Below are positions 1 through 8,938 of a DNA stretch of 64,000 nt, one piece after another; positions within the stretch are counted from its first letter, which is position 1; each line of letters starts with the position of its first letter. The DNA lies in assembly GCA_040220135.1 (NCBI GenBank), contig JAVJTT010000006.1:1-64000 (forward strand), in the 5' to 3' direction. The stretch comes from CAJXMH01 sp040220135 (lineage in GTDB: Bacteria; Bacteroidota; Bacteroidia; Flavobacteriales_E; Vicingaceae). The translations under genes and the position numbers were made by a program. Under the pieces are notes generated by a model. It searched no databases. It was given only the letters and a program-made list of their open reading frames with translations, and had not been told where the DNA came from.

Positions 1-1970
1 ACCGTATCCCCTTTGTCGGTGATCAATTCTAGGTCGTCGGCATTTAATCGACCGCTGACGATGTTGGTATCTGCGCCTAAAGCCGCGTAGCGACTTAAAT
101 CTACACTATCACTTAAACTTCCATTTTCAAAGATTCTTAAAAAGTCATTCGAACTTATGTCCATCGAGTCTACTCGTTCATTCATGGATGAGAGGTCGCC
201 ATCGATCGCTATGTGACCATCAATGCTATCTAAGGCGATGCGAATGCTGTCCCGATTTTGCAAAGTAAGCGTGGAATCCAAGCTAAAATACTTTTGCAAG
301 GAATCAATGTTGTTGCGGTTTTGGCGGATCTGAGCCCGCAGTATGGCTCGTTGAAACTTGGCGACTGAGTCTAGCACTACTGAATCTAATACCCCCTGCT
401 GAAGATAGTACAATGCAGTATTTGAATAATACATGGTATCAATCAGCTCATTAGTAGCACTAGTATCACTTACATTCCCGGCCAAAGCTAAAGTATCAAT
501 GGTTCCTCCGTGGTTATAAACGAACACACTGTCGTTTTGCTCTTTCACCGAATCCACGCCTAAAAGGGGACTCATGTCTACAAAGCTTGGATTGTCTCCA
601 CTTAAAAATAGCGTGTCGTTGGAACGTGATAATTGCTGGTCATCGGTATTCACATTATCAAATTGACTGAGGTCAATCAATACCGTATCTAACCCTTGAA
701 ACAATTGCAGTTCATTGGCAACCAATTTAGCCGAATCCAAGAGCTCATTGGTACTACTAGTATCCGAAACAATTCCTCTTAAAACCACATCTTCAGAACT
801 TCCATTGGCATTGAAGATGGTAAGCGTTGTGTCATCAAATCTTCGTATTGAATCTATCCCTAAAATGGTGGTCAAATCAACACTTCCTTGCACTGCTCCT
901 TGCTGATAAGCTTCTAAAGTTTTGCCACTCAAGCGAAGACTATCAATCAACTCATTGGTCGCACTAGTGTCCGAAACTATACCCCTTACAAAAACATCTT
1001 CGGTGCTTCCGTTGGCATTGAAAATTCGCAAAGTGGTATCATCAATCGCATTCAAAGAGTCGATGCCTAAAATAGTAGTCAAGTCAACCGAAGAAGGATT
1101 TAGCCCAGTCAGGTCTAAGGTTTTCCCGCTTAAGCTTAATTGTTGATCGTCGGTTAAACCCAATTCAGTTATTAGAATGCCCGTTCCATTTGACAACAAT
1201 AAAGAATCTCCCGAAGTATTCACACTCAAGTTTTGAATTTCATTGGTCACTGAAGAGTCACCATCTGCCACCGAGAATTGAATTTGGTTTCCGCCAGTGA
1301 TGGAAATAATTCGAAGATTTCCATTCTCAGTTAAATTCAATTCCTGATCTATCAATTCATCTGAAAAAACAGAAAAGTCGAGCGTATCCACTCGACTGCC
1401 TTCGTTTAAGATCAAGATTGAATCATTCACTAATTCAAATCTGCTAATGGCCTCGTTAACATTTGATGTATCTCCCGCATTAAAGATCGAATCGTTTCGA
1501 ATGTTAATTCCATCACCGGCTTTTAGTTGGTTGCCGGCTGATTTGGCATAAAGTGCATAAGGCACGGAAAGCAATTGAGTGGTTCCTAAATCTTCAAAGC
1601 CACTTCCTGCATCTACCTCAACTTTCAGAAAATGACTGTCGCTTCCCCAATCTATTTGATCAAAAGCACTTAAGGTTCCGCTTCCGGTATTGCCTCCATC
1701 GCCAATGATCAGGTTAAACAAACCAAAATCGTTGGTGGTGATCATGTCGTATTGCTCTTCATACAAAAGGGTTCCATTCGCGCTATTTTGGATAATTCCA
1801 AAACGCACAGACACCATTCGGTTGACTAATGCATTCCCGTTATTATCTCGCGCAATAGCTTGATAATTAACTCCTTGAGGAGCTTGTGCCGACAAACTTA
1901 AAGTTGAAAATGTGGAGAATAGAAAGGTTACCACGGCCAATAGATGGCGAAGCGTGCTCTTACATTTCAT
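1..1970 (-). CDS. Large repetitive secreted protein, 5' part (cut by window edge)
   Basis: An open minus-strand frame runs from an ATG at 1970 to the left edge, about 656 codons without a stop, so the C-terminus lies outside the window. The N-terminus is a signal peptide (LLAVVTFLFSTFSTLSLSAQ) followed by APQGVNYQAIARDNNG, a start I associate with Bacteroidota secreted tail-fibre or adhesin-like proteins. After about residue 150 the protein is Asp/Ser/Thr/Asn-rich and repetitive: the block VDLTTILGIDS, then DDTTL.IFNANGS, then RGIVSDTS.TNEL occurs twice about 69 residues apart, with a diverged third copy (VDMSPLLGVDS, NVSDTSATNELID). A short leucine-rich stretch rich in QIRQNRNNIDSLQKY may be coiled coil. 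Function is not recognisable; a surface fibre or adhesin is inference. Whether it carries a T9SS sorting domain or an intramolecular chaperone cannot be seen. Confidence 0.85.
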   Translation of the reverse strand, partial: MKCKSTLRHLLAVVTFLFSTFSTLSLSAQAPQGVNYQAIARDNNGNALVNRMVSVRFGIIQNSANGTLLYEEQYDMITTNDFGLFNLIIGDGGNTGSGTLSAFDQIDWGSDSHFLKVEVDAGSGFEDLGTTQLLSVPYALYAKSAGNQLKAGDGINIRNDSIFNAGDTSNVNEAISRFELVNDSILILNEGSRVDTLDFSVFSDELIDQELNLTENGNLRIISITGGNQIQFSVADGDSSVTNEIQNLSVNTSGDSLLLSNGTGILITELGLTDDQQLSLSGKTLDLTGLNPSSVDLTTILGIDSLNAIDDTTLRIFNANGSTEDVFVRGIVSDTSATNELIDSLRLSGKTLEAYQQGAVQGSVDLTTILGIDSIRRFDDTTLTIFNANGSSEDVVLRGIVSDTSSTNELLDSAKLVANELQLFQGLDTVLIDLSQFDNVNTDDQQLSRSNDTLFLSGDNPSFVDMSPLLGVDSVKEQNDSVFVYNHGGTIDTLALAGNVSDTSATNELIDTMYYSNTALYYLQQGVLDSVVLDSVAKFQRAILRAQIRQNRNNIDSLQKYFSLDSTLTLQNRDSIRIALDSIDGHIAIDGDLSSMNERVDSMDISSNDFLRIFENGSLSDSVDLSRYAALGADTNIVSGRLNADDLELITDKGDT

Positions 1971-2125
1971 GAGGTAGACTTAATTGGTTATAAAGGAAGG
2001 CCTAAAATACGAAAAAGGCTTTTCTTAATTTTAGTTAAAGTAGGAAAATTTGTCGTTGAAACTAATGATTTTTTAGACGAATGTCGCCTATTGAAAGCTC
2101 AATTTTTTAGCCTTTGAACGCTTCA

Positions 2126-3352
2126 TTATTTCTTAAAGATCCAACCTTCCGGGTTGAGTTTGTTTTGCACTTTCCAGAGTTCGAAGTGCATGGTAGAGGA
2201 GGCACCGTCATCATCGTCGATCAGCACGCCCATGTTTTGCTTGGTATCTACCTTATCTCCGGTAGCTACAAACACCTCTTTAAAGTAAGAGTAAAGGGTA
2301 AAGTAATCGCCGTGTTTCACAATAACGGCTTTTCCTTGAAAAGGCACAATCACAATGCTGCTTACCGTTCCTTCAAAAATAGCGCGGCCCATATTGCCCT
2401 TTTTGGTAGAAATGTCGATGCCGTTGTTTTGCACTTTTACATCTTTCAAAGTAGGGTGAGGATGTTCCCCAAACTGCCCGGTAATTACCCCTTCTGCTAC
2501 CGGCCAAGGTAGTTTTCCTTTGTTTGCCGTAAAAGAATTGGAAAGCTCTCTGGCTTCCGGAGTCATAGGGAACCCTTTTTCAGACTTTCCCGCTTTTTTG
2601 GCGGCTTCTCTCGCCTTTCGAATTTCTTCAGCAATAATTTTTTCAATGGCCGCAGTAATTTTCTTGGCGGCTTTTTCCTTGGCTCTTAGCTCTTTTTTCA
2701 GCTGACTTTCCTTGCCCTTCAGATCATTCACCACATTTTCTTTTTGCCCTTTTTCTTGAGCCAAAGTGTTACGTTCATTCAACTTGGCCTTCAACAAGCC
2801 TTCTTTACTTTTCTTGATCGCTTCTAATTGACGAATTTGAGCGTCAATCTTAGCTTGGGTCATTTCAATGTTCTCTGCTTGACTTTCTCGATACTGGGCA
2901 TATTGCTGAAAGTATTTTAAGCGCTTAAAAGCTTGATTGAAGTTGGATGAGGAAAAAATGAACATCAGTCGGTTGTATTCGCTTCTGTTTTTATAAGCAT
3001 TTCGAATCATTTCCGCATATTCATCTTTCAACAAATTGAGGTTCTCCTCTAAGCTATCCAATTGGTTTTCTCGCCCTTGAATGCTGTCGTTGATCATGAC
3101 AATTTCCTCCTCCATGGCCTCTATCAAAGCCTCTCGACTGGAAATCTTTTTACTTAATTGACGCAACTGATTCAATGAACTACGCTTGGTCTTTTCGGTT
3201 TCTTTTAACAGTTGGTTGGTATACTGAATTTCATCTTGCAGCTTGCGCTTTTTGGCTTGAAGGTCTTGCTTAGACTGAGCAGTAGCCGAAAAAGCAAAAA
3301 GCATCAGCAAAAGCTGCAATAGAAAAAGTCTATTAATAAAAGACCTGCTCAT
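2126..3352 (-). CDS. EnvC-like coiled-coil protein with degenerate LytM/M23 domain
   Basis: The 408-residue product has a signal peptide (LFLLQLLLMLFAFSATAQ), a long coiled coil from about residue 25 to 250 and a C-terminal LytM/M23-type fold from about 290. This is the layout of EnvC-type activators of cell-wall amidases at division. The metal site is broken: the first zinc ligand His of HxGxD is Asn309 in NNGID (Asp313 remains), the catalytic His of the Y-x-H-L motif is Tyr356, and the first His of HxH is Thr387 (His389 remains). It is therefore unlikely to cut peptidoglycan itself and more likely activates an amidase, as EnvC does. Its start overlaps the stop of the upstream DUF4292 gene by 20 nt, suggesting translational coupling in the 5.9-to-2.1 kb operon. 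Confidence 0.88.
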   Translation of the reverse strand: MSRSFINRLFLLQLLLMLFAFSATAQSKQDLQAKKRKLQDEIQYTNQLLKETEKTKRSSLNQLRQLSKKISSREALIEAMEEEIVMINDSIQGRENQLDSLEENLNLLKDEYAEMIRNAYKNRSEYNRLMFIFSSSNFNQAFKRLKYFQQYAQYRESQAENIEMTQAKIDAQIRQLEAIKKSKEGLLKAKLNERNTLAQEKGQKENVVNDLKGKESQLKKELRAKEKAAKKITAAIEKIIAEEIRKAREAAKKAGKSEKGFPMTPEARELSNSFTANKGKLPWPVAEGVITGQFGEHPHPTLKDVKVQNNGIDISTKKGNMGRAIFEGTVSSIVIVPFQGKAVIVKHGDYFTLYSYFKEVFVATGDKVDTKQNMGVLIDDDDGASSTMHFELWKVQNKLNPEGWIFKK

Positions 3353-4157
3353 ATTTCGATGAAATATTAAATGCGAAATTCAATGACTTGTTCAAATATA
3401 CTCGGGAATACTCAATATCAAGCAAAGCCGGATCATCACTCTGAATGTCAAAGTGTAATTCTCTCGGCAACCACTGCTCTTCAACTTTGGTATGTCCTTT
3501 ATACGAGCCGGTTAGAAAACGATCAGCTGAAAGATCAGAAAGCAAAAACTCCCGCACCTTAAAGGTATTTTGATCCAACCACAAACTCACCACCTCATCC
3601 TCTTCCTTTTCTATTTTCTTGGGTTTTTCATCCGCTTTTTTCGCCTTGCGCTTTTTTAAATTTCCCAAATAATAGAACTCTTTGTCAATCCCAAATTTTA
3701 ATTTTTCATCCGGCACAAACTGTATGGAGTTCCCCAATAACAAAGCTTGCATTAAGTCGTATTCCGGTTTTATGTTGAAGCGGTTTTCGATGTATCGGAA
3801 ATCACCTACAAAGTACTCTTTTGCTATGCGATTAATCACTTTTACCGTGTCTTGTGTAATCATCACTCTTCCTAATTCTATGCCTAAAAGGGGAGTGATA
3901 GAAATCCAAATTAAACTGTCTTTTTTGATTCGGATGTTGGCTTTGAATGAGTTCTTTTTACCGTCTTGTTGCATGCTAAACTCTGCCTTGGCCGAGAAGG
4001 TATCAAAGTCGAACTCATTGGCTTTCATCTGCTTCAGTAAGTAGTCGGCATTGTTACCCTCCAAAGGCTTTCGGCTCGCTTTTTCTTTTGACCCACAGGC
4101 CAACAAAAACAACAAACTCAAAGCCACGCTTATGTATTTTAAAGCACTAATTCTCAT
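3333..4157 (-). CDS. DUF4292-family lipoprotein
   Basis: This 274-residue protein starts with a lipoprotein signal (LSLLFLLAC, lipid-carrying Cys21), followed by a Lys/Ser-rich linker and a beta-rich domain. Length and features fit the Bacteroidota DUF4292 family, whose fold is expected to resemble LolA/LolB lipoprotein carriers; the function is not established. A Lys-rich insertion (KKRKAKKADEKPKKIEKEED) sits near residue 170. It is flanked by overlapping genes (11 nt with the upstream TPR gene, 20 nt with the downstream EnvC-like gene), so the three are almost certainly one translationally coupled unit. The arrangement TPR lipoprotein, DUF4292, M23-like is one I recognise as recurrent in this phylum. 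A role in outer-membrane or envelope assembly is inference. Confidence 0.8.
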   Translation of the reverse strand: MRISALKYISVALSLLFLLACGSKEKASRKPLEGNNADYLLKQMKANEFDFDTFSAKAEFSMQQDGKKNSFKANIRIKKDSLIWISITPLLGIELGRVMITQDTVKVINRIAKEYFVGDFRYIENRFNIKPEYDLMQALLLGNSIQFVPDEKLKFGIDKEFYYLGNLKKRKAKKADEKPKKIEKEEDEVVSLWLDQNTFKVREFLLSDLSADRFLTGSYKGHTKVEEQWLPRELHFDIQSDDPALLDIEYSRVYLNKSLNFAFNISSKYEQVFY

Positions 4158-5874
4158 CTGGCTTGTTATCCTTGATTTTTTGTTCTAATTCGCCGGATTC
4201 GCTGCCTTTTTCTTTGGCTTTTATCCAATATTCTATGGCTTCTTTTTTCTGTCCCAATTGAAATAAGATATCTCCTTTGTGTTCCAACAAAACCGGACTA
4301 TTTCCTCCATCTGATTTCAAAGCTTTATCTATCCAAGTGTTGGCTTCTTCATACTCGCCTAATTGATATAAAATCCAAGCGTAAGTATCTTGAAAAGAAG
4401 ACTGTCCCGGTGCCAATTGATTGGAGCGTTGCGACATCTTTTTGGCTTTTTCTAACTCTATTTTTCGCTCGGAAAGGTAATAGCTGTAATTGTTCAGCAC
4501 ATAAACATTGTTGGGGTCGATCTCCAATGCCTTTTCGTAATTCTCATCCGACTTTTCATCCTGTTCTAAGGCATGATAAGAATCTCCGATTGAAGAATAG
4601 ATTTGCCCTTTCAAACCATCGTTATCAATCACCAGATCTTTGCCCATGCTTAGGTAATCAATGGCTTCTTCATGCTGACCATCTTGCGCCAAGCCCAAAC
4701 CATACAAAAGGTAAACAGTAGGCTGGTTGGGGAATAAGGTAACTGCTCTTTCGCCATAGTTCAATAAGCCTTTCAGGTCGTTGGTTTCCGATTGCAAGAC
4801 CAACAATTGGTTCCAGACCGGAAAGCGACTACTGTCTAAAGCTATGGTTTTGATGTACTCTTCTTTCGCTCGATCATTTTGGTCATCGAAATAGAGAAAA
4901 TCGGCTAATAAAGCATGTGATTTTGCATTCTCGGGATGAGCCTCTACAATCGTTTCACAAAGTTTGATTCCTTCCGCTTTTTTCTCTTGGTCTTTGCTGT
5001 TTACCTGATAAAAAGTGAGGACATACTTTACCTTATCGTCAATTTTCATTTCAGGATTTGCAAAAGCTTTCTTTATAGCCGTCAAGTACTTTTCCTTTTT
5101 ACCCTCCTTGCGGTAGTATTCTGCCATGGAAAACTGAACGCGATAGTCATCAGGGTCTTTGGCTTCCATTTGTTTGTAAACAGACATGGCTTTATCATCT
5201 TTTCCATTGGAAAGGTAGATGTCGGCCAAAACCCCATAGTACTTCATTTCGTTGGGGAAAGCCTCTATTAACTCCTTGATCTCTGAAGCTGCTCCCTCCA
5301 CATCGTTTTGGGAAAGAAAAATGCGCTGTTTGAGGTATGAGATCTCTTCGGTTACCCCAATCTCCTCTTCAATTTGGTTTAAGTAGCTAATGCTTTCTTT
5401 GGGCTTGTTTTGCTCTAATAAAAGCTTGGAAAGTTCATATTTCAACTCAATTTGAGCCGGCTTGATCTCTACCAATTCTTTAAACACTTTAATCGCTTCT
5501 GTCTTGTCGTTTCGATCATCTAAAAAAGAAGCATAAGAAAGCTTGTACCAATAGTTATTAGGCTCGGCTTGAGTGGCTAATTTAAACTGCTGAAAAGCCA
5601 AGTCTTTTTGCTCTTGTGCATTATAGACCAAACCCAACTCATAGTTGGCAGCGGCATGTGTCGGAAGAATTTTTAAAGCGGCTTTAAAATGGCCTTCAGC
5701 CTCTTCAAAATTGCCCAGTACTTTAGCCTTCACGCCATCCATGTAGGCACGGCCAAAATTTACTTCGTCCTTTTCAGAAAGTTGAACTTTTTCGGGAGTA
5801 GTCGTTACTTTTTCAGAGGAACCACAGGCCCATAAAAAAAGAAGGAGTACAATACCTAAGAGGCTTTTTTGCAT
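4147..5874 (-). CDS. TPR-repeat lipoprotein
   Basis: The 575-residue product has a lipoprotein signal peptide (LLFLWAC, Cys17) and then tetratricopeptide repeats over nearly its whole length, for example AEGHFKAALKILPTHAAANY, DENYEKALEIDPNNVYVLNN and ANTWIDKALKSDGGNSPVLL. TPR arrays bind protein partners; here the protein would sit on the periplasmic face of a membrane. It ends on an Asp/Lys-rich tail. It begins 3 nt after the sugar nucleotidyltransferase stop and overlaps the DUF4292 gene by 11 nt, so it belongs to the same operon as the EnvC-like protein. The specific partner cannot be read from sequence. Confidence 0.88.
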   Translation of the reverse strand: MQKSLLGIVLLLFLWACGSSEKVTTTPEKVQLSEKDEVNFGRAYMDGVKAKVLGNFEEAEGHFKAALKILPTHAAANYELGLVYNAQEQKDLAFQQFKLATQAEPNNYWYKLSYASFLDDRNDKTEAIKVFKELVEIKPAQIELKYELSKLLLEQNKPKESISYLNQIEEEIGVTEEISYLKQRIFLSQNDVEGAASEIKELIEAFPNEMKYYGVLADIYLSNGKDDKAMSVYKQMEAKDPDDYRVQFSMAEYYRKEGKKEKYLTAIKKAFANPEMKIDDKVKYVLTFYQVNSKDQEKKAEGIKLCETIVEAHPENAKSHALLADFLYFDDQNDRAKEEYIKTIALDSSRFPVWNQLLVLQSETNDLKGLLNYGERAVTLFPNQPTVYLLYGLGLAQDGQHEEAIDYLSMGKDLVIDNDGLKGQIYSSIGDSYHALEQDEKSDENYEKALEIDPNNVYVLNNYSYYLSERKIELEKAKKMSQRSNQLAPGQSSFQDTYAWILYQLGEYEEANTWIDKALKSDGGNSPVLLEHKGDILFQLGQKKEAIEYWIKAKEKGSESGELEQKIKDNKPDEN

Positions 5875-5877
5875 AAA

Positions 5878-6882
5878 CTAGCTTTCAATCTCATTGTAAT
5901 CGCCCACGCTCAATTCTTTTGCATCGAGGTCGATTTTAGTGTGATTTCCGATCATGGAGTTTTCACAAACCAAACCCTGTAAATGGGTATTAGTTTGAAC
6001 TATGGTATTCTGAATCACTGAATTCTCCACCACTGTATTGTCTCCAATTGAAACATGAGGACCTACCACGGCATTTTTAAGCACTACATTTTCGCCGATG
6101 TAACAAGGTGGTATCACTGTAGCGTTTTCCATTTTAGCCGATTGAGCAACAATGTCTTCCTCTTTGATAAATTCCAATACTCTTTGATTGGTATAAACCG
6201 TAGCATCTTTCTTGCCGCAATCTAACCATTCTTCCACAGCCCCGGGAGCAAATTTGGTTCCGGCTTTTTTCATCCTTTCCAAAGCATCTGTGATTTGATA
6301 CTCCCCTTTGTCCATGATCTTGTTATCCAACAAGTATTGCAGGTTTTCTTTCAGGTAGCCTCCGTCTTTGAAATAATAAATACCAATAATGGCCATATCC
6401 GAAACAAACTCTTCCGGTTTTTCTACGAAATCAGTGATAATACCTTCCTGATCTAATTTTACTACACCAAAAGCCGAAGGGTCTTCTACTCGTTGTACCC
6501 AAATGATTCCGTCTTGACTTTCATCCAAGGTAAAGTCTGCACGAAACAAAGTGTCAGCAAAAGCAACAATGGTTTTTCCTTCTAGCACTTCTTGCGCACA
6601 CATAATGGCATGGGCGGTTCCTAAAGCTTCTGTTTGCTGAAAAACATGGCCCTTAGCCCCTAAACTTTCGGCAACCTTCATCAAGTTTTCTTCTACTTCC
6701 TTTCCAAAATCACCGATTACAAAAGCGATTTCTTCAATTTTCTCATCGCAAACTTTGGCAATGTCTTCTACCAAACGCTGTACAATGGGTTTCCCTGCAA
6801 TGGGCAACAATGGTTTTGGAATGGTAAGGGTGTGTGGCCGCATTCTTTTTCCCCTTCCGGCCATGGGTACAATGATTTTCAT
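5878..6882 (-). CDS. NDP-sugar pyrophosphorylase (RmlA/GlmU-like nucleotidyltransferase)
   Basis: The product is a 334-residue sugar-1-phosphate nucleotidyltransferase, making an activated nucleotide sugar in the cytoplasm for envelope glycans. The signature GRGKRMRPHTLTIPKPLLPI lies at the N-terminus and GTAHAIMCAQ and EKPEEF follow in the catalytic domain. The last about 80 residues are hexapeptide-type repeats (IGENVVLKNAVVGPHVSIGD) forming a left-handed beta helix, as in long thymidylyl- or uridylyltransferases. I chose the ATG at 6882 because it gives the canonical start MKIIVPMAGRG; the frame stays open further upstream into dut without family similarity. The exact sugar and nucleotide cannot be fixed from sequence. 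It lies 61 nt downstream of dut in the same operon. Confidence 0.88.
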   Translation of the reverse strand: MKIIVPMAGRGKRMRPHTLTIPKPLLPIAGKPIVQRLVEDIAKVCDEKIEEIAFVIGDFGKEVEENLMKVAESLGAKGHVFQQTEALGTAHAIMCAQEVLEGKTIVAFADTLFRADFTLDESQDGIIWVQRVEDPSAFGVVKLDQEGIITDFVEKPEEFVSDMAIIGIYYFKDGGYLKENLQYLLDNKIMDKGEYQITDALERMKKAGTKFAPGAVEEWLDCGKKDATVYTNQRVLEFIKEEDIVAQSAKMENATVIPPCYIGENVVLKNAVVGPHVSIGDNTVVENSVIQNTIVQTNTHLQGLVCENSMIGNHTKIDLDAKELSVGDYNEIES

Positions 6883-6943
6883 TTTACTCGGTTTTTTGTT
6901 TGTATTATGTGGTAATGCCGCTAGGTTAAAGGCATTTATACTG

Positions 6944-7384
6944 CTATTTTTTTCCGGTGCTTCCAAAGCCCCCCGCACCGCGATCGGTGGAACCCAATTC
7001 GTCTACTTCTTCCCATTCTGCTTGCTCATGAGCGGCAATTACCATTTGGGCAATGCGCTCTCCGTCCTCAATTACGAATTCTTCTTTCGACAAATTCACT
7101 AAAATCACTTTGATCTCTCCACGGTAATCCGCATCTATGGTACCTGGCGAATTCAAAACCGTAATGCCATGCTTAAAAGCCAAACCGCTTCTCGGGCGAA
7201 CTTGAGCCTCATAGCCAATTGGCAACTCCATAAACAGTCCGGTCGGAACAATGGCCTTTTCCAAGGAACCCATTTGAATTGGCTCTTCTAAATTGGCCCG
7301 CAAGTCTACTCCGGCAGAGGCCTCAGTAGCATATTGAGGAGCTTGGTGTTTCGATTGATTGATCAGCTTTATTTTCATGGGCAT
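6944..7384 (-). CDS. dut: dUTP diphosphatase (dUTPase)
   Basis: This 146-residue enzyme hydrolyses dUTP to dUMP and pyrophosphate, keeping uracil out of DNA and supplying dUMP for dTMP synthesis. All five trimeric dUTPase motifs are visible in order: ASAGVDLRAN, RPRSGLA, GTIDADYRGEIKV (with the catalytic Asp and stacking Tyr), GERIAQMVI and the C-terminal RGAGGFGSTG. Length is normal. Two in-frame ATGs at 7384 and 7378 (MPMKIKL) are both possible; MKIKL matches the common family start slightly better. The gene sits 15 nt after the flippase and within a minus-strand operon. Confidence 0.96.
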   Translation of the reverse strand: MPMKIKLINQSKHQAPQYATEASAGVDLRANLEEPIQMGSLEKAIVPTGLFMELPIGYEAQVRPRSGLAFKHGITVLNSPGTIDADYRGEIKVILVNLSKEEFVIEDGERIAQMVIAAHEQAEWEEVDELGSTDRGAGGFGSTGKK

Positions 7385-7399
7385 GACATTCGGTAAAGC

Positions 7400-8884
7400 C
7401 TACGAAATTATTGCTTTTTTAGGTTTTTCTAAAACAAATGCCAAGCCAATAAAGGCCAATAAAATTAAGGTGTGGATGGCATACTTAAAAAGCTCACTCT
7501 CAAAAGCGAAAAACGTACTTCCCACATAGACCAAAAAGGCAAGCGAAAGATAGCCCACAACTTTTTTCATATTGTATGGTACCGGAAAATGTTTTTTTCC
7601 TAAATAGTAAGAAACAAGTACCATGGAAGCGTAACAAACCAAGGTAGCCCAAGCCGAACCGGTATAGCCTATTTTGGGTATTAAAACTAAGTTTAAAACT
7701 AGGGTGATCAAGGCCCCAAAGGAAGCGATGTAAGCGCCGTATTTGGTTTTGCCGGAAAGCTTATACCAGACAGACAAATTGTAAAAGATTCCCAGAAAAA
7801 TATTGGCAAATAAAAGAATGGGCACAATGTGCAAGCCCTCCCAATAAGATGAATCAGCCAAAAAGTGTTTGAGAATGTCTAAGTAAAGCATAACTCCAAG
7901 AAAAATGGTAGCGCAAACCAAGACGAAATAATTCATAATGGTGGCATAAACGGCTTTTGAGTTTTTCTCTTTCTCTTGGCTAAAAAAGAAGGGTTCTGCG
8001 GCATATCGAAAGGCCTGAATAAACAAGCTGATGATGATGGAAAGCTTGTAACAAGCGCCGTAGATCCCTACTTTTTCGGTAGCAGCATCTACCCCAAGAT
8101 CATCTACGAGCAACCACTTAATCAAGATCTTATCGGCACTTTCGTTTACAATAATGGCCAAACTTGAAATCAGCAAAGGCCCGGCATAAATCAGCATTTG
8201 TTTTAACAAATGGCGATCTACCACAAACTTTAGTTTCAAAAAGTAAGGACTGAGCAAGAGGAATTTCACCCCACTAGCAATTAAATTGGCGATAAACACA
8301 TAGCCTACTCCAATTTCAGGCGTGTAGAGTAGGTCTATTAGCGCATTGCTGTTTCCGGCTTCAAAGTTTGGAATGCAGTAGGCTAACCAAAATAAATTCA
8401 AGCCAATGTTAACTAGAATATTGGCAAAGTTGATGAGCGCAAACTTGATGGCTTTTCCTTCCACCCTGAGCCTTGCCATAGGAATGGAAGAAATAGCATC
8501 CATGCCCACGATAAAGGCAAACCAAACCACAAACTCGCTATTGTCGGGATAGTGAATAGCATTGGCAATGGACTGGGAAAAAAGCGAAGTAAGCGTCCAA
8601 AAAATAAGCGTGCTAAAAACTAGCGAGAGTAAAGTAGTGCTAAAAACGTTCTTGTGGACTGCCCCTTCTTTTGACTGAAATCTGAAATAGGCCGTTTCCA
8701 TGCCGTAGGTTAGCAAGACCACCAAAAAGGCCACATAGGCATACATTTCGGTAATCACTCCAAAGCGCTCAGGCAAAAACACCCCGGTATGTAAAGGTAC
8801 AAGCAGGTAGTTTAGCAACCTGCCCACAATACTTGGCAAACCGTAAATAGCGGTTTGTCCGGCTAATTTTTTAAGTGGAGTCAA
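7400..8884 (-). CDS. Polysaccharide flippase (Wzx/MATE-like), TTG start
   Basis: A 494-residue integral membrane protein with about 12-14 hydrophobic segments, of the MVF/oligosaccharidyl-lipid flippase superfamily. Its N-terminus, KKLAGQTAIYGLPSIVGRLL, is the typical opening of this family in Bacteroidota. Translation appears to start at TTG (8884): going upstream in frame there is no ATG or GTG before a TAA at 8896-8894, and the conserved N-terminus begins immediately after the TTG. Role: moving a lipid-linked sugar across the inner membrane. It heads the run flippase, dut, nucleotidyltransferase, TPR, DUF4292, EnvC-like. Substrate unknown. It is distinct from the second flippase at 33988. 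Confidence 0.87.
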   Translation of the reverse strand: MTPLKKLAGQTAIYGLPSIVGRLLNYLLVPLHTGVFLPERFGVITEMYAYVAFLVVLLTYGMETAYFRFQSKEGAVHKNVFSTTLLSLVFSTLIFWTLTSLFSQSIANAIHYPDNSEFVVWFAFIVGMDAISSIPMARLRVEGKAIKFALINFANILVNIGLNLFWLAYCIPNFEAGNSNALIDLLYTPEIGVGYVFIANLIASGVKFLLLSPYFLKLKFVVDRHLLKQMLIYAGPLLISSLAIIVNESADKILIKWLLVDDLGVDAATEKVGIYGACYKLSIIISLFIQAFRYAAEPFFFSQEKEKNSKAVYATIMNYFVLVCATIFLGVMLYLDILKHFLADSSYWEGLHIVPILLFANIFLGIFYNLSVWYKLSGKTKYGAYIASFGALITLVLNLVLIPKIGYTGSAWATLVCYASMVLVSYYLGKKHFPVPYNMKKVVGYLSLAFLVYVGSTFFAFESELFKYAIHTLILLAFIGLAFVLEKPKKAIIS

Positions 8885-8938
8885 AAAATGGATTTACTTC
8901 TTTTCAAAGCTACAAATCAGAACGAGAAGTAATGCAAT

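Noticed and set aside
2114..2512. 132-residue plus-strand open frame opposite the EnvC-like gene
   Set aside because: It lies antisense to a well-supported conserved gene, has no signal peptide or family features, and looks like a codon-bias shadow.
4410..4721. 103-residue plus-strand frame opposite the TPR lipoprotein gene
   Set aside because: Antisense to a conserved coding sequence and without any domain features.
6883..6978. Longer N-terminus for the sugar nucleotidyltransferase starting at 6978
   Set aside because: The extra 32 residues overlap dut and have no family similarity; MKIIVPMAGRG at 6882 is the canonical start.
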